This document shows, in pieces, positions 54,213-63,478 of a stretch of DNA of 64,000 nucleotides; the stretch's first letter is position 1, and every line of letters starts with the position of its first letter. A program made the translations under genes and the position numbers. The DNA is taken from positions 62,001 through 126,000 of the forward strand of contig NZ_FMZV01000002.1 of NCBI RefSeq assembly GCF_900101475.1, given 5' to 3'. The notes beneath the pieces are model-generated. The model saw only the letters and a list, made by a program, of their open reading frames with translations. It made no database searches and was not told the DNA's origin. The DNA is from Ruegeria marina (GTDB taxonomy: Bacteria; Pseudomonadota; Alphaproteobacteria; Rhodobacterales; Rhodobacteraceae).

Positions 54213-54937
54213 GCATGGGTACCATATACGGGCTGGGCCTTGGACCCGGCGACCCCGACCTGATGAGCGTCAAGGCCGACCGCCTTCTCCGCGGCGCGCG
54301 CCATGTGGCCTATTTCCGCAAGCCCGGCCGCAGCGGTCAGGCGCGCAAGATCGTCAACGGGATGATCCCCGAGGGCGCGGTCGAATTTCCGATGGAATAC
54401 CCGGTAACGACCGAGATCCCGGTGACCGATCCCCAATACAATGCCCTGTTGGCCGAATTCTACGAGGCCGCCGCCGCGCATCTGCGAAGCCTGTCCGAGG
54501 CCGGCGAGGATGTCGTTGTCCTATGCGAGGGCGACCCGTTCTTCTACGGTTCGTTCATGCATCTCTATACCCGCCTGCGCGGACTGGCCCCGGTCGAGGT
54601 AGTGCCCGCGATCACCGGCATGTCGGGGGCCTGGTCGGCCACCGGCGATCCGATCACCTGGGGCGACGATATCCTGACCGTGCTGACCGGCACCCTGCCA
54701 GAGGACGTGCTGGCCCGCCGCATGGCCGATACCGATGCGCTGGTGGTGATGAAACTGGGGCGCAATTTCGACAAGGTGGTGCGGGCGCTGAAGACGGCGG
54801 GCCTGTATGACCGGGCCTGGATCGTCGAATATGCGCAGATGCCGAACCAGCGGGTCTCGAAGCTGAGCGAGAACGATTCGGACGTGACCCCGTATTTCTC
54901 GATCATACTGGTGCATGGCCAGGGGCGGCGGCCATGA
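54209..54937 (+). CDS. cobI: Precorrin-2 C20-methyltransferase CobI
   Basis: A 242-residue SAM-dependent tetrapyrrole methylase. It has the N-terminal GLGLGPGDPDLMSVKA, the loop VVVLCEGDPFFYGSF and the AITGMSGAWSATGDPITWGDD segment of CobI. It makes precorrin-3A from precorrin-2. Overlaps both neighbours by four bases. Confidence 0.93.
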   Translation: MSMGTIYGLGLGPGDPDLMSVKADRLLRGARHVAYFRKPGRSGQARKIVNGMIPEGAVEFPMEYPVTTEIPVTDPQYNALLAEFYEAAAAHLRSLSEAGEDVVVLCEGDPFFYGSFMHLYTRLRGLAPVEVVPAITGMSGAWSATGDPITWGDDILTVLTGTLPEDVLARRMADTDALVVMKLGRNFDKVVRALKTAGLYDRAWIVEYAQMPNQRVSKLSENDSDVTPYFSIILVHGQGRRP

Positions 54938-55686
54938 GCGGCTGGATCAGGATCGTGGGCCTTGGCCCCGGCGCGGAGGCGCTGGTGACGCCCGAAGTCA
55001 CCGCAGCCCTGGCCGAGGCGACCGACGTGGTGGGCTATATCCCCTATGTGGCGCGGGTGGCGGAACGGCCCGGCCTGACCCTGCACGCCAGCGACAACCG
55101 GGTGGAACTGGACCGCTCGCGCCATGCGCTGGACATGGCCGCCGACGGACGCCGGGTGGTGGTGGTGTCCTCCGGCGATCCCGGTGTGTTTGCCATGGCC
55201 TCGGCGGTGTTCGAGGCGGTCGAGGCCGGTCCGCGCGCCTGGCGCGACCTGGATATCGAGGTGCTGCCGGGGATCACCGCGATGCTGGCCGCCGCCGCGC
55301 GGGCGGGCGCGCCACTGGGCCATGATTTCTGCTGCATCAACCTGAGCGACAACCTGAAGCCCTGGGGCTTGATCGAACGGCGCTTGCGGCTGGCCGCACA
55401 GGCGGATTTCGCCATGGCGTTTTACAATCCGCGCTCGAAATCTCGGCCGGAAGGGTTTGAAAAGACGCTGACAATCCTGCGCGAGGAATGCGAGCCCGAA
55501 CGGCTGATCCTGTTTGCCCGCGCGGTCTCGCGCCCCGACGAGGCGATCCGCATCGCACGCCTGTCCGAGGCGACGCCGGAGATGGCCGACATGCAGACCG
55601 TGGTACTGGTCGGATCGTCGCTCACACGACTCATCGAAAGAGGCGGAAAACCAATCGTCTACACGCCGAGGTTCACGCCGGAATGA
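54934..55686 (+). CDS. cobJ: Precorrin-3B C17-methyltransferase CobJ
   Basis: A 250-residue SAM-dependent methylase: IVGLGPGAEALVTPEVTAAL, the GYIPYVARV segment typical of CobJ/CbiH, VVVVSSGDPGVFAMASAVFE and VLPGITAMLAAAARAGAPLGHDFCCINLSDNLKPW (in parts). It catalyses ring contraction with methylation at C17. Its last 28 bases overlap the end of the antisense cobK gene. Confidence 0.93.
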   Translation: MSGWIRIVGLGPGAEALVTPEVTAALAEATDVVGYIPYVARVAERPGLTLHASDNRVELDRSRHALDMAADGRRVVVVSSGDPGVFAMASAVFEAVEAGPRAWRDLDIEVLPGITAMLAAAARAGAPLGHDFCCINLSDNLKPWGLIERRLRLAAQADFAMAFYNPRSKSRPEGFEKTLTILREECEPERLILFARAVSRPDEAIRIARLSEATPEMADMQTVVLVGSSLTRLIERGGKPIVYTPRFTPE

Positions 55687-56411
55687 GCCAACCAGCGAAT
55701 CACATCGCCGGTATCGTGAAGCTCCGTCCGGGACGGAAGGACCGGGCGGTCGATCATCAGCACCGGAAGGCCGAGATCGCGCGCTGCGTCAAGCTTGGCG
55801 CGCGCCCCGGTGCCGCCCGCGTTCTTGCTGACTACCAGTTGCGTTTTGTGTATTTCCATCAATGCCTTGTCGCCCTCTCTTGTGAAAGGGCCGCGCGACA
55901 CGACAACTTCGGCCTTCGGCAGGGGCAACGGGCCGGCGGGCGCATCGACGAGGCGCAGCAGATAGTCGTGCTGCGGTTGCGCAGCGAAGTCCTGAAGATG
56001 CATTCGCCCCACGGCCAGGAAGACCCGCTGCGGCGGGCCGTCCAGCGCGGCCACGGCTCCGGCGATGTCGGGAACATGTCGCCAGTCGTCGCCGGAACCG
56101 GCCACCCATGCCGGCCGCGTCAGCGCGGCCAGCGGCGTGCCGGTCCGCGCACAGGCGGCGCAGGCGTTGGCGCTCATCTGCGCGGCAAAAGGATGCGTTG
56201 CATCAATGACATGCGTGACATTGTTCGCACGGATGTAATCCGCCAGACCAAGAATGCCGCCAAAACCGCCGACACGGGTCGGGATTGGCTGGGCGCGCGG
56301 ATCCTCCACCCGTCCGGCATAGGAATAGGTCGCGTTCAGACCCGCCTCGGCCACCGCACGGGCCAGCGCATTGGCCTCGGTCGTGCCGCCAAGGATCAGG
56401 AGGTGTGACAT
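55659..56411 (-). CDS. cobK: Precorrin-6A reductase CobK, on the opposite strand within the cob cluster
   Basis: A 250-residue NADPH-dependent reductase. The nucleotide motif is LLILGGTTEANALARAV; ATHPFAAQMSANACAA and EVVVSRGPFTREGDKALM are conserved marks, and VSKNAGGTGARAKLDAA is a further signature. It reduces precorrin-6A to precorrin-6B. It is the only minus-strand gene of the cluster: its 3' end overlaps cobJ and its ATG (56409-56411) overlaps the cobL ATG (56410-56412) across the CATG palindrome. GGAG lies about eight bases upstream of the ATG. Confidence 0.93.
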   Translation of the reverse strand: MSHLLILGGTTEANALARAVAEAGLNATYSYAGRVEDPRAQPIPTRVGGFGGILGLADYIRANNVTHVIDATHPFAAQMSANACAACARTGTPLAALTRPAWVAGSGDDWRHVPDIAGAVAALDGPPQRVFLAVGRMHLQDFAAQPQHDYLLRLVDAPAGPLPLPKAEVVVSRGPFTREGDKALMEIHKTQLVVSKNAGGTGARAKLDAARDLGLPVLMIDRPVLPSRTELHDTGDVIRWLAHSGVNLGV

Positions 56412-57609
56412 GGCTGACGCTCCGTGGCTGACCGTGATCGGGTTGGGCGAGGATGGACTGGATGGCCTGCCGCCGGCAAGCCGTCAAGTGCTGGATGCGG
56501 CCGAGGTGATCATGGCGCCGCCCCGACATCTCTCGCTGGTGCCGGAAGGGCGGCAAGAGCGGATCGCCTGGCCGGTCCCCTATGCCGACGGGCTGGAGGT
56601 TCTGGCCGGGATGCGAGGGCGCCGCGTGGCGGTGCTGGCCTCGGGCGATCCGTTCTGGTTCGGCGCCGGGTCGGTCATCGCCCGGCATTTCGAGGCGGGA
56701 GAGTGGACGGCACTGCCGGGGGTCTCGACCTTCTCGCTGGCGGCGGCGCGGCTGGGCTGGCCGCTGGAAAGCACGCTGACGCTGGGCCTGCATGCCGCGC
56801 CGCTGACCCGGCTGCGCCCGCATCTGGCACCCGGCCTGCGGGCGCTGGTGTTGCTGCGCGACGGGGCGGCGGTGGCGGACCTGACGACATATCTGGACGC
56901 GACGGGTTTCGAGGACAGTATCCTGCACGTGATGGAAGCGCTCGGCGGGCCGCGCGAACGGGTTCGGTCCATGACGCTGCCCGAGGCAATGGCAGGCAAG
57001 TTCGCCCACCCGGTTTGCGCCGGGGTCCAGGTCGCGGGCGGCGGGCCTGCGATTTCGAAGGCCGCAGGCCGGCCGGATGCGATCTTTGACACCGACGGGC
57101 AGATCACCAAGCGCCCGGTGCGGGCGCTGACCCTGTCGGCGCTGGCCCCCCAGCGGGGCGAGCATCTGTGGGATATCGGCGGCGGCAGCGGCTCGATCGG
57201 CATCGAATGGCTGATGTGCGATCCGACTCTGAGCGCGACCACGGTCGAACCCCGCGCCGACCGCGCCGCGCGCATCCGCGCCAATGCCGACGCTCTGGGC
57301 CAGGACCGGCTGACGGTGATCGAAGGCAGCGCCCCCGAGGTGCTGGGCAGCCTGGACCTGCCCGATGCCGTGTTCATCGGTGGCGGGCTGAGCGCGGCGT
57401 TGCTGGAATGGCTCTTTGCGCAACTGCCCGCCGGGAAGCGGCTGGTGGCCAATGCGGTGACGCTGGAAAGCGAAGCGCTGCTGGCGCAATGGCAGGCGGA
57501 AAAGGGCGGTGAATTGCTCCGGATCGAACTGGCGCAGGCGGCGCCGCTGGGGCCGCGCCGGGGCTGGAAATCGGCCTATCCGGTGGTCCAGTGGAGCGTC
57601 ACGCTATGA
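56410..57609 (+). CDS. cobL: Precorrin-6B C5,15-methyltransferase (decarboxylating) CobL
   Basis: A 399-residue two-domain methylase. The N-terminal part (residues 1-200) is a tetrapyrrole methylase with VIGLGEDGLDGLPPASRQVL and VLASGDPFWFGAGSVI (CbiE-like). The C-terminal part is CbiT-like with a class I SAM motif LWDIGGGSGSIGIEWL. It methylates C5 and C15 and removes the ring C acetate carboxyl. AGGAGG, which lies within cobK codons, precedes the ATG. Its stop overlaps cobE. Confidence 0.94.
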   Translation: MADAPWLTVIGLGEDGLDGLPPASRQVLDAAEVIMAPPRHLSLVPEGRQERIAWPVPYADGLEVLAGMRGRRVAVLASGDPFWFGAGSVIARHFEAGEWTALPGVSTFSLAAARLGWPLESTLTLGLHAAPLTRLRPHLAPGLRALVLLRDGAAVADLTTYLDATGFEDSILHVMEALGGPRERVRSMTLPEAMAGKFAHPVCAGVQVAGGGPAISKAAGRPDAIFDTDGQITKRPVRALTLSALAPQRGEHLWDIGGGSGSIGIEWLMCDPTLSATTVEPRADRAARIRANADALGQDRLTVIEGSAPEVLGSLDLPDAVFIGGGLSAALLEWLFAQLPAGKRLVANAVTLESEALLAQWQAEKGGELLRIELAQAAPLGPRRGWKSAYPVVQWSVTL

Positions 57610-57974
57610 TCGTCGCGGGACTGGGATTCGCATCGGCGGCAACCCTCGTCAGTCTGACTGACGCGTTCGAGCGCGCGGCCCGGGGGCATGCGGTGGCGGC
57701 GATTGCGACCGTCGCCGACAAGGACGGGCACCCGGCGCTGGCCGCATTCGCCGCCGCGCGCGGGTTGCCCGTGCAACTGGTCCCCCCGGCCGACCTGGCC
57801 GGGCAGCGGACCCTGACATGTTCGTTGCAAAGCCGCGCCGCCTATGGCACCGGCAGCGTCGCCGAGGCATCGGCGCTGGCCGCGGCCGGACCCGGCGGCC
57901 GACTCTTGTGCCCCAGACAGATATCGGACGACCGGCTTGCCACCTGCGCGGTCGCCATCGGAGGACAGACATGA
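57606..57974 (+). CDS. cobE: Cobalamin biosynthesis protein CobE
   Basis: A 122-residue protein related to the C-terminal domain of CbiG. Marks are [45 protein letters not shown] and [28 protein letters not shown] (in parts). Its exact chemistry is unclear; it is needed in aerobic cob pathways. Four-base overlaps with cobL and cobM. Confidence 0.85.
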   Translation: MIVAGLGFASAATLVSLTDAFERAARGHAVAAIATVADKDGHPALAAFAAARGLPVQLVPPADLAGQRTLTCSLQSRAAYGTGSVAEASALAAAGPGGRLLCPRQISDDRLATCAVAIGGQT

Positions 57975-58765
57975 CCGTACATTTCATCGGCGCCGGACCG
58001 GGCGCCGCCGACCTGCTGACCCTGCGCGGGCGCGACATCATCGCCTCCTGCCCGGTCTGCCTTTACGCCGGGTCGCTGGTGCCCGAGGAGATCCTGAGCC
58101 ATTGCCCCGAGGGTGCGAAAATCATCAACACCGCGCCGATGGACCTGGACCAGATCATGGCCGAGATCGCGGCCGCGCATAACGCGGGTCAGGACGTGGC
58201 GCGGCTGCATTCGGGCGACCTTTCGGTCTGGTCGGCCATGGGCGAGCAGATCCGGCGGCTGAAGGAGATGGGCATCCCGGTCAGTGTGACGCCGGGCGTG
58301 CCGTCTTTCGCTGCCGCCGCCGCCGCGCTGGGGACCGAGCTGACCCTGCCCGGGCTGGGCCAGTCGGTGGTGCTGACGCGGACGCCCGGGCGCGCCTCGT
58401 CCATGCCCGAGGGCGAGAGCCTGGAAAACTTCGCCCGCACCGGTGCGACGCTGGCCATTCACCTGTCGATCGGCAACCTGGACAAGGTGATTGTCGATCT
58501 GGTGCCCCATTACGGCGCCGATTGCCCTGTGGCGGTGGTCTATCGCGCCAGCTGGCCGGACGAGCGCATCATCCGGGCCACGCTGGAGACGCTGAAGGAG
58601 GCGCTGGACGAGAGTATCTCGCGCACGGCGCTGATTCTGGTGGGGCCGGTGCTGCGGGGCGAGGGTTTCGACGAAAGCTGCCTGTATTCCAGGGACTATG
58701 ACCGCCGCTACCGGCCGCAGACCGCCGAAAGCCCGTGGTCGAGCTGGAGCCATGGCGATGACTAA
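57971..58765 (+). CDS. cobM: Precorrin-4 C11-methyltransferase CobM
   Basis: A 264-residue SAM-dependent methylase: [53 protein letters not shown] and [23 protein letters not shown]. These fit CobM/CbiF, which makes precorrin-5. Its stop lies inside the first codons of cobB. Confidence 0.94.
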   Translation: MTVHFIGAGPGAADLLTLRGRDIIASCPVCLYAGSLVPEEILSHCPEGAKIINTAPMDLDQIMAEIAAAHNAGQDVARLHSGDLSVWSAMGEQIRRLKEMGIPVSVTPGVPSFAAAAAALGTELTLPGLGQSVVLTRTPGRASSMPEGESLENFARTGATLAIHLSIGNLDKVIVDLVPHYGADCPVAVVYRASWPDERIIRATLETLKEALDESISRTALILVGPVLRGEGFDESCLYSRDYDRRYRPQTAESPWSSWSHGDD

Positions 58766-60077
58766 CCCGCCCGGCCTGCTGATCTCGGCCCCGGCCTCGG
58801 GCACCGGCAAGACGACAGTCATGCTGGGGCTGCTCCGGGCGCTGGCCGAGGACGGGCTGACGGTACAGCCGTTCAAGAGCGGGCCCGATTATATCGACCC
58901 CGCCTTTCACCTGGCGGCGGCGGGGCGGGCCTCGTTCAACCTCGATACCTGGGCGATGGGCGAGAGCCTGCTGGATGCCGTCGCCGCGCAGGCCGCAGGC
59001 GCCGATATCGTTGTCGCCGAGGGGTCGATGGGCCTGTTCGACGGGGTGGCGAAACCGGGCGAGACCGGCCACGGGTCAAGCGCCGAAACCGCACTCAGGA
59101 TGGGCTGGCCGGTGGTGCTGGTGCTGGATGTGGGGGGGCAGGCGCAATCGGCGGCGGCAACGGCGCTGGGGTTCCGTATGTACAATCCCTACCTGCCCTT
59201 TGCCGGCGTGATCCTGAACCGCTGCGCCAGCCCGCGCCACGAGCGGCTGACCCGGCTGGGGATGGAACGCGCCGGTCTGCCGGTGCTGGGCGTGCTGCCG
59301 CGCCGGGGCGACCTGACCCTGCCGGAACGGCACCTGGGCCTGATCCAGGCAGTCGAGCATCCCGATCTGGAAGCCGCGATCGCCGGTTATGCGGCGTTCC
59401 TGCGCGAACATGTCGATCTCGATGCGATCAGGGGGGCTGCGGCCTCCTCAGGCCCTCAGGGGCCATCGTCGGCCGCGCTGCCGCGCCCCCCGGCCCAGCG
59501 GATCGCGTTGGCCCGCGATGCCGCCTTTTCGTTCACCTATCCGCATCTTCTGGAAGGCTGGCGCGCGGCTGGTGCCGAGATACTGCCCTTCTCTCCGCTT
59601 GCCGACGAAGCACCCGATGCAAGCGCCGACCTCGTATGGTTGCCGGGCGGGTACCCGGAGTTGCATGCCGGTCGGCTTGCCGCAGCGGAAACCTTTCTGT
59701 CCGGGCTGCGCCGGCATGCCGAAACCCGGCCCGTGCATGGCGAATGCGGCGGTTACATGGCTCTGGGCGAAGCGCTGGTTGACAAGGACGGGATCCGGCA
59801 CCGGATGGCCGGACTGCTGGGCCTGGTCACTTCCTATGAAAAGCGCAAGTTCAACCTGGGCTATCGCCGGGCCGAGCTTCTGGCGCCGATACCGGGTTTT
59901 GCGGCCGGTGCGGCACTGCGGGGGCACGAGTTCCACTATTCCTCGATTCTGGAGCAACCCGACGCGCCGCTGGCGCAGGTCTTCGACGCCGAGGGCGTTC
60001 CGGGGCCGCAGACCGGTTCGGTGCGCGGCCATGTGACCGGCACCTTCTTTCATCTCATCGCGGAGGCCGGGTCATGA
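58758..60077 (+). CDS. cobB: Hydrogenobyrinate (cobyrinate) a,c-diamide synthase CobB
   Basis: A 439-residue glutamine- and ATP-dependent amidotransferase. The P-loop [17 protein letters not shown] and [12 protein letters not shown] are in the N-terminal synthetase domain. The C-terminal glutaminase domain has the nucleophile Cys in [14 protein letters not shown]. It amidates the a and c carboxylates. GGAG lies eight bases before the ATG at 58758; an ATG at 58752 is also in frame. Confidence 0.94.
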   Translation: MTNPPGLLISAPASGTGKTTVMLGLLRALAEDGLTVQPFKSGPDYIDPAFHLAAAGRASFNLDTWAMGESLLDAVAAQAAGADIVVAEGSMGLFDGVAKPGETGHGSSAETALRMGWPVVLVLDVGGQAQSAAATALGFRMYNPYLPFAGVILNRCASPRHERLTRLGMERAGLPVLGVLPRRGDLTLPERHLGLIQAVEHPDLEAAIAGYAAFLREHVDLDAIRGAAASSGPQGPSSAALPRPPAQRIALARDAAFSFTYPHLLEGWRAAGAEILPFSPLADEAPDASADLVWLPGGYPELHAGRLAAAETFLSGLRRHAETRPVHGECGGYMALGEALVDKDGIRHRMAGLLGLVTSYEKRKFNLGYRRAELLAPIPGFAAGAALRGHEFHYSSILEQPDAPLAQVFDAEGVPGPQTGSVRGHVTGTFFHLIAEAGS

Positions 60078-60802
60078 GCGGTTTCGTTTCCTTTGTCGGC
60101 TCGGGTCCGGGCGATCCCGAGCTGCTGACGCTGAAGGCGGTGGACCGGCTGTCCAGGGCCGATGCGGTGCTGTTCGACGACCTGTCGAGCGGTCCGATCC
60201 TGAGCCATGCGCGGGCCGACGCCGACCTGGTGGGCGTCGGCAAGCGAGCGGGCCGCCCCTCGCCCAAGCAGGACCATGTCAGCCGGTTGCTGGTGGAATA
60301 TGCGCAATCGGGCGCGCGAGTGGTGCGGCTGAAATCGGGCGATGGTGGCCTGTTCGGACGGCTGGAGGAAGAGCTTGTCGCCCTGCGTGCGGCGGGCATC
60401 GGCTACGAGATCATTCCAGGCATCCCCTCGGCGGTGGCGGCGGCGGCGGCGGCGGGCATCCCGCTGACCCGGCGGCTGACCGCCCGGCGGGTGCAATTCG
60501 TCACCGGCCACGACGTGAGCGGGCAATTGCCCGCAGACCTGAACCTGCCGGCGCTGGCCGATGCCCAGGCGACGACCGTGGTGTTCATGGGAAAGCGCAC
60601 CTTTCCGCTGCTGCTGGCCGAGCTGGAAGCGCATGGCCTGTCGCGTTCCACCCCGGCGCTGATGGCCGAATCGGTTTCGACCCCCGACCAGCGGCTGACC
60701 CGCGCCACCATGGGGGAACTGGCCGAACGCCTGGCGGGCGAGGTGGGCACCGCCCCGGCCCTGATCCTTTATGGACCGCTGGCGGAGTTCGCCGATGACT
60801 GA
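60074..60802 (+). CDS. cobA: Uroporphyrinogen-III C-methyltransferase CobA
   Basis: A 242-residue SAM-dependent methylase making precorrin-2, the entry to the corrin branch. Marks are FVGSGPGDPELLTLKAVDRLSRADAVLFDDL (in parts), VRLKSGDGGLFGRLEEE and IPGIPSAVAAAAAAGIPLTRR (in parts). No CysG-type dehydrogenase domain. Four-base overlap with cobB and eight-base overlap with cobF. Confidence 0.93.
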   Translation: MSGFVSFVGSGPGDPELLTLKAVDRLSRADAVLFDDLSSGPILSHARADADLVGVGKRAGRPSPKQDHVSRLLVEYAQSGARVVRLKSGDGGLFGRLEEELVALRAAGIGYEIIPGIPSAVAAAAAAGIPLTRRLTARRVQFVTGHDVSGQLPADLNLPALADAQATTVVFMGKRTFPLLLAELEAHGLSRSTPALMAESVSTPDQRLTRATMGELAERLAGEVGTAPALILYGPLAEFADD

Positions 60803-61538
60803 GCTCTTGCTGATCGGGATCGGTACCGGCAATCCCGACCATATCACCCGCGAAGGCATCGCCGCGATCCGTACCGCCGAGCTGATCCTGATCCCGCGCA
60901 AGGGGGCCGACAAATCCGACCTTGCGGGCCTGCGCGAGCGCATCATCGACGAGGCCACCGACACGGCACCGCAAATCGCCTATTTCGACATCCCCGCGCG
61001 GCGCGCCGAAGACGGGTATTTGCGAGGTGTGGATGAATGGCATGACGCCATTGCGCTGCGCTGGCGGGCGGCGATGGACGAACATCCCGGCGCGACACGC
61101 GTTGCGCTGCTGATCTGGGGCGATCCTTCGCTCTATGACAGTTCGCTCAGGATTGCCGCGCTGTTGGAGCCGCAACCGAAGATTCGGGTGGTCCCCGGCA
61201 TCACCGCACTACAGGCGCTGACGGCCGCGCATGCAATCCCGGTCAACGAGATCGGTGCGCCGTTTCTGGTTACAACCGGGCGGCGCATTCGCGAGGAGGG
61301 CTGGCCGCAGGACGTTGAAACCGCAGCGGTGATGCTGGACGGCGAATGCTCGTTCCAGACGCTGGATATGTCCGGTTACCACATCTGGTGGGGGGCCTAC
61401 GTGGGCATGGCCGAACAGCTTCTGATCGCCGGACCGTTGGCGAAAGTGGCCGACCGCATCGTCGAGACCCGCGCGCGCGCCCGGGCAGACCACGGATGGA
61501 TCATGGACATATATTTGCTGAAAAAGAGCGTGATCTGA
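60795..61538 (+). CDS. cobF: Precorrin-6A synthase (deacetylating) CobF
   Basis: A 247-residue SAM-dependent methylase of the aerobic pathway: LLLIGIGTGNPDHITREGIAAI, ARRAEDGYLRGVDEWHDAIA, ALLIWGDPSLYDSSLRI and VVPGITALQALTAAHAIPVNEIG (in parts). It methylates C1 and releases the C20-methyl two-carbon fragment as acetate. It is the last biosynthetic gene of the run; the second riboswitch follows. Confidence 0.93.
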   Translation: MTELLLIGIGTGNPDHITREGIAAIRTAELILIPRKGADKSDLAGLRERIIDEATDTAPQIAYFDIPARRAEDGYLRGVDEWHDAIALRWRAAMDEHPGATRVALLIWGDPSLYDSSLRIAALLEPQPKIRVVPGITALQALTAAHAIPVNEIGAPFLVTTGRRIREEGWPQDVETAAVMLDGECSFQTLDMSGYHIWWGAYVGMAEQLLIAGPLAKVADRIVETRARARADHGWIMDIYLLKKSVI

Positions 61539-61589
61539 CCGGATATGTCGCAAATGGCGATTGCGCCGAAAGGCGCATCGCGGCTAAAT

Positions 61590-61780
61590 GGAAAGGTCTG
61601 GTCCTGCCGGAGCAATCCGGATGCTAAGAGGGAATTTGGTGCGACCGCCCCGGTGGTCAAGTCCGAAGCCGCCCCCGCGACTGTAAGCGGCGAGCCTTTG
61701 TTCAAACGGCCACTCCCGGGCACGATCCGGGGGGAAGGCGAACAGGGGCAACGACCCGCAAGCCAGGAGACCTGCCAGGC
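61590..61780 (+). ncRNA. Cobalamin riboswitch upstream of cbtB-cbtA
   Basis: Conserved parts appear in order: AAGAGGGAATTTGGTGCGA, AAGTCCGAAGCCGCCCCCGC followed by GACTGTAAGCGGCGAGCCTT, CCACTCCCGGG, GGGGGGAAGGCGAA and the B12 box AGCCAGGAGACCTGCC (61761-61776). Its placement 49 bases before cbtB fits B12 control of cobalt uptake. Confidence 0.95.
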
Positions 61781-61828
61781 GAGAAACGAAACACCGGCCG
61801 TCGGGTGCGGCGGCAAGGAGGACAAGAA

Positions 61829-61999
61829 ATGACGACAAAAATTCTCAAGGCAACCGCAACCGGTTCGGCCATCCTGCCCGCGCTGTTTGCCGTGATCCTG
61901 GGCCTGGGCATCGTGACCCTGGCAGGCCATGTGCAAGCATCCGCGCTGCATGATGCGGCACATGACGTGCGCCACGCCACCGGCTTCCCCTGCCACTGA
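61829..61999 (+). CDS. cbtB: Cobalt transporter accessory protein CbtB
   Basis: A 56-residue single-helix membrane protein with transmembrane segment SAILPALFAVILGLGIVTLAG. The C-terminal part is His-rich (H34, H41, H45, H49) and ends CH, typical of CbtB, which is thought to bind cobalt and partner CbtA. AAGGAGG precedes the ATG. It starts the riboswitch-controlled cbtBA unit. Confidence 0.9.
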   Translation: MTTKILKATATGSAILPALFAVILGLGIVTLAGHVQASALHDAAHDVRHATGFPCH

Positions 62000-62003
62000 G
62001 ACC

Positions 62004-62702
62004 ATGTTCAGTCGCATTCTGACCAGCGCGTTGTTCGCTGGTGCTGCAGCGGGGCTGATCGCGGCCCTGCTGCAGTTCGCATTCGTGCAGCCCGTTCTGC
62101 TGCACGCTGAACTCTATGAAACCGGAGAGCTGGTGCATTTCGGAGCTGAGGCTGTCAGTGCCCATCCAGATCTGCCCGGTATCTTTGCCGATCCGATGCG
62201 CGACGGGCTGACCCTGGTCTTTGCCATGCTGACCTACACCGGCTACGCGCTGGTCATGGTGGCTCTGATGTCGATGGCTGAACGTATGGGCCACGAGGTC
62301 AATGCCCGTTCCGGCCTGCTCTGGGGCATGGCGGGCTTCATTGCCTTTCACTTCGCCCCGGGGCTGAGCCTCGCGCCCGAAGTGCCGGGCGTGGCCTATT
62401 CGGACATCACCGGGCGCCAGATCTGGTGGACCGCAACCGTGGCGGCAACCGGTGTCGCGATGTGGCTCATCGCCTTCGGCGGCAACCTGCTGGCCTATGG
62501 CGCGGCGGTGGTGCTGCTGCTGGCCCCGCACCTGGTCGGTGCACCGGAGCCCGACAGCTTCACCGGACCGGTCCCCACCGAACTGGGAGCGCTGTTCGCA
62601 GCCCGCGCCTTTGGCGTCGGCATGGCGGCCTGGGTCTTGCTGGGATGCTTCGCCGGGTACTTCTGGCAGACCGAGGGCAAGCGCGCAGACGCGCACGCCT
62701 GA
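62004..62702 (+). CDS. cbtA: Cobalt transporter CbtA
   Basis: A 232-residue polytopic membrane protein with about five or six helices. Family marks are FSRILTSALFAGAAAGLIAALLQFAFVQPVLLHAELYE (in parts), GLLWGMAGFIAFHFAPGLSLAPEVPG (in parts) and RQIWWTATVAATGVAMWLIAFG (in parts). It takes up cobalt together with CbtB. It begins four bases after cbtB and is followed by a strong terminator. Confidence 0.9.
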   Translation: MFSRILTSALFAGAAAGLIAALLQFAFVQPVLLHAELYETGELVHFGAEAVSAHPDLPGIFADPMRDGLTLVFAMLTYTGYALVMVALMSMAERMGHEVNARSGLLWGMAGFIAFHFAPGLSLAPEVPGVAYSDITGRQIWWTATVAATGVAMWLIAFGGNLLAYGAAVVLLLAPHLVGAPEPDSFTGPVPTELGALFAARAFGVGMAAWVLLGCFAGYFWQTEGKRADAHA

Positions 62703-62721
62703 GCCGTTCATCGGCGCTTTG

Positions 62722-62749
62722 CCCCGCTGGCACCGCCGGCGGGGTTTTT
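62722..62749 (+). terminator. Rho-independent terminator of the cbtBA unit
   Basis: A 10-bp stem CCCCGCTGGC / GCCGGCGGGG (one G-U pair) with a three-base ACC loop is followed by TTTTT. It lies 20 bases past the cbtA stop and 24 bases before the next gene. Confidence 0.88.
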
Positions 62750-62772
62750 CCATTCTTCACGAGGAGACAGCG

Positions 62773-63267
62773 ATGTCCCGTTCTCTCGCGTTGTTCGCCA
62801 TTGGCCTGGTGTTCGGCGCCGGCGCCGGTTTCGTCACGGCGGGCGCCTATGGTATCAGCTTCGACGGACACGACCACGGCGACCCGGCCCATCATGGTGG
62901 CGATCATTACGAGGTTGCCGCCCATCAGCACGGCACAGCCGTGAACCTGCCCGCCGGGCCCGATGCGCCCGGGCTTGAGGTTCAACTGTTCAAGGATCCA
63001 ATGGCCGGATGGAACCTGCATGTAGAGCCGTCGAATTTCCGCTTTGCGCCGGCAAATGCCTCGGCCACGGATTACCCCGGCGAGGGTCACGCCCATGTCT
63101 ACGTGAACGGCGTGAAACTTGCTCGGCTTTATGGCGAGTGGATGCATATCGCCGAATTGCCCAAGGGCCAGGTCGAGGTCAAAGTCTCGCTCACCACAAA
63201 CAGCCACGGCGCCCTGACCGTCGAAGGCAGACCCGTCGAGGCGGAAGTGAGCGTCGAGATCGAATAA
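62773..63267 (+). CDS. His-rich exported protein, possible periplasmic metal binder
   Basis: A 164-residue protein with a signal peptide or anchor (SRSLALFAIGLVFGAGAGFVTAGAYG), then a His-rich linker between residues 33 and 55 (DHGDPAHHGGDHY, HQHG). A beta-sandwich-like domain follows with WNLHVEPSNFRFAPANASATD (in parts), GEGHAHVYVNGVKLARLYGEWMHIAELPKG (in parts). I know no named family. Its place after cbtBA suggests metal (cobalt or copper) handling, but the terminator between them argues for its own promoter. GAGGAGA precedes the ATG. Confidence 0.7.
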   Translation: MSRSLALFAIGLVFGAGAGFVTAGAYGISFDGHDHGDPAHHGGDHYEVAAHQHGTAVNLPAGPDAPGLEVQLFKDPMAGWNLHVEPSNFRFAPANASATDYPGEGHAHVYVNGVKLARLYGEWMHIAELPKGQVEVKVSLTTNSHGALTVEGRPVEAEVSVEIE

Positions 63268-63478
63268 TCCGGCAGGTCTTGACCCATTGACCGGCAAGGT
63301 CCGGCGGCTGCGCCCAACGGCAACATCATGGCGGCCCTGAACAATACACCCGTGACAGAGGGGGCCGTCGTCGCGATTCGCTTTCAGAAAGTGCCTGGGT
63401 TCAATCGGTTCAACTCGGTCGTGGATCCTGCTCCGGTGGCCGCTGTTCTCGAGACGGAGAATGTCCCGTTACCTGAGT
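63268..63478. other. Intergenic region without supported features
   Basis: 211 bases between the His-rich gene and the convergent DUF1636 gene. A short plus-strand frame here has no family signal. No riboswitch or strong hairpin was seen. Confidence 0.4.
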
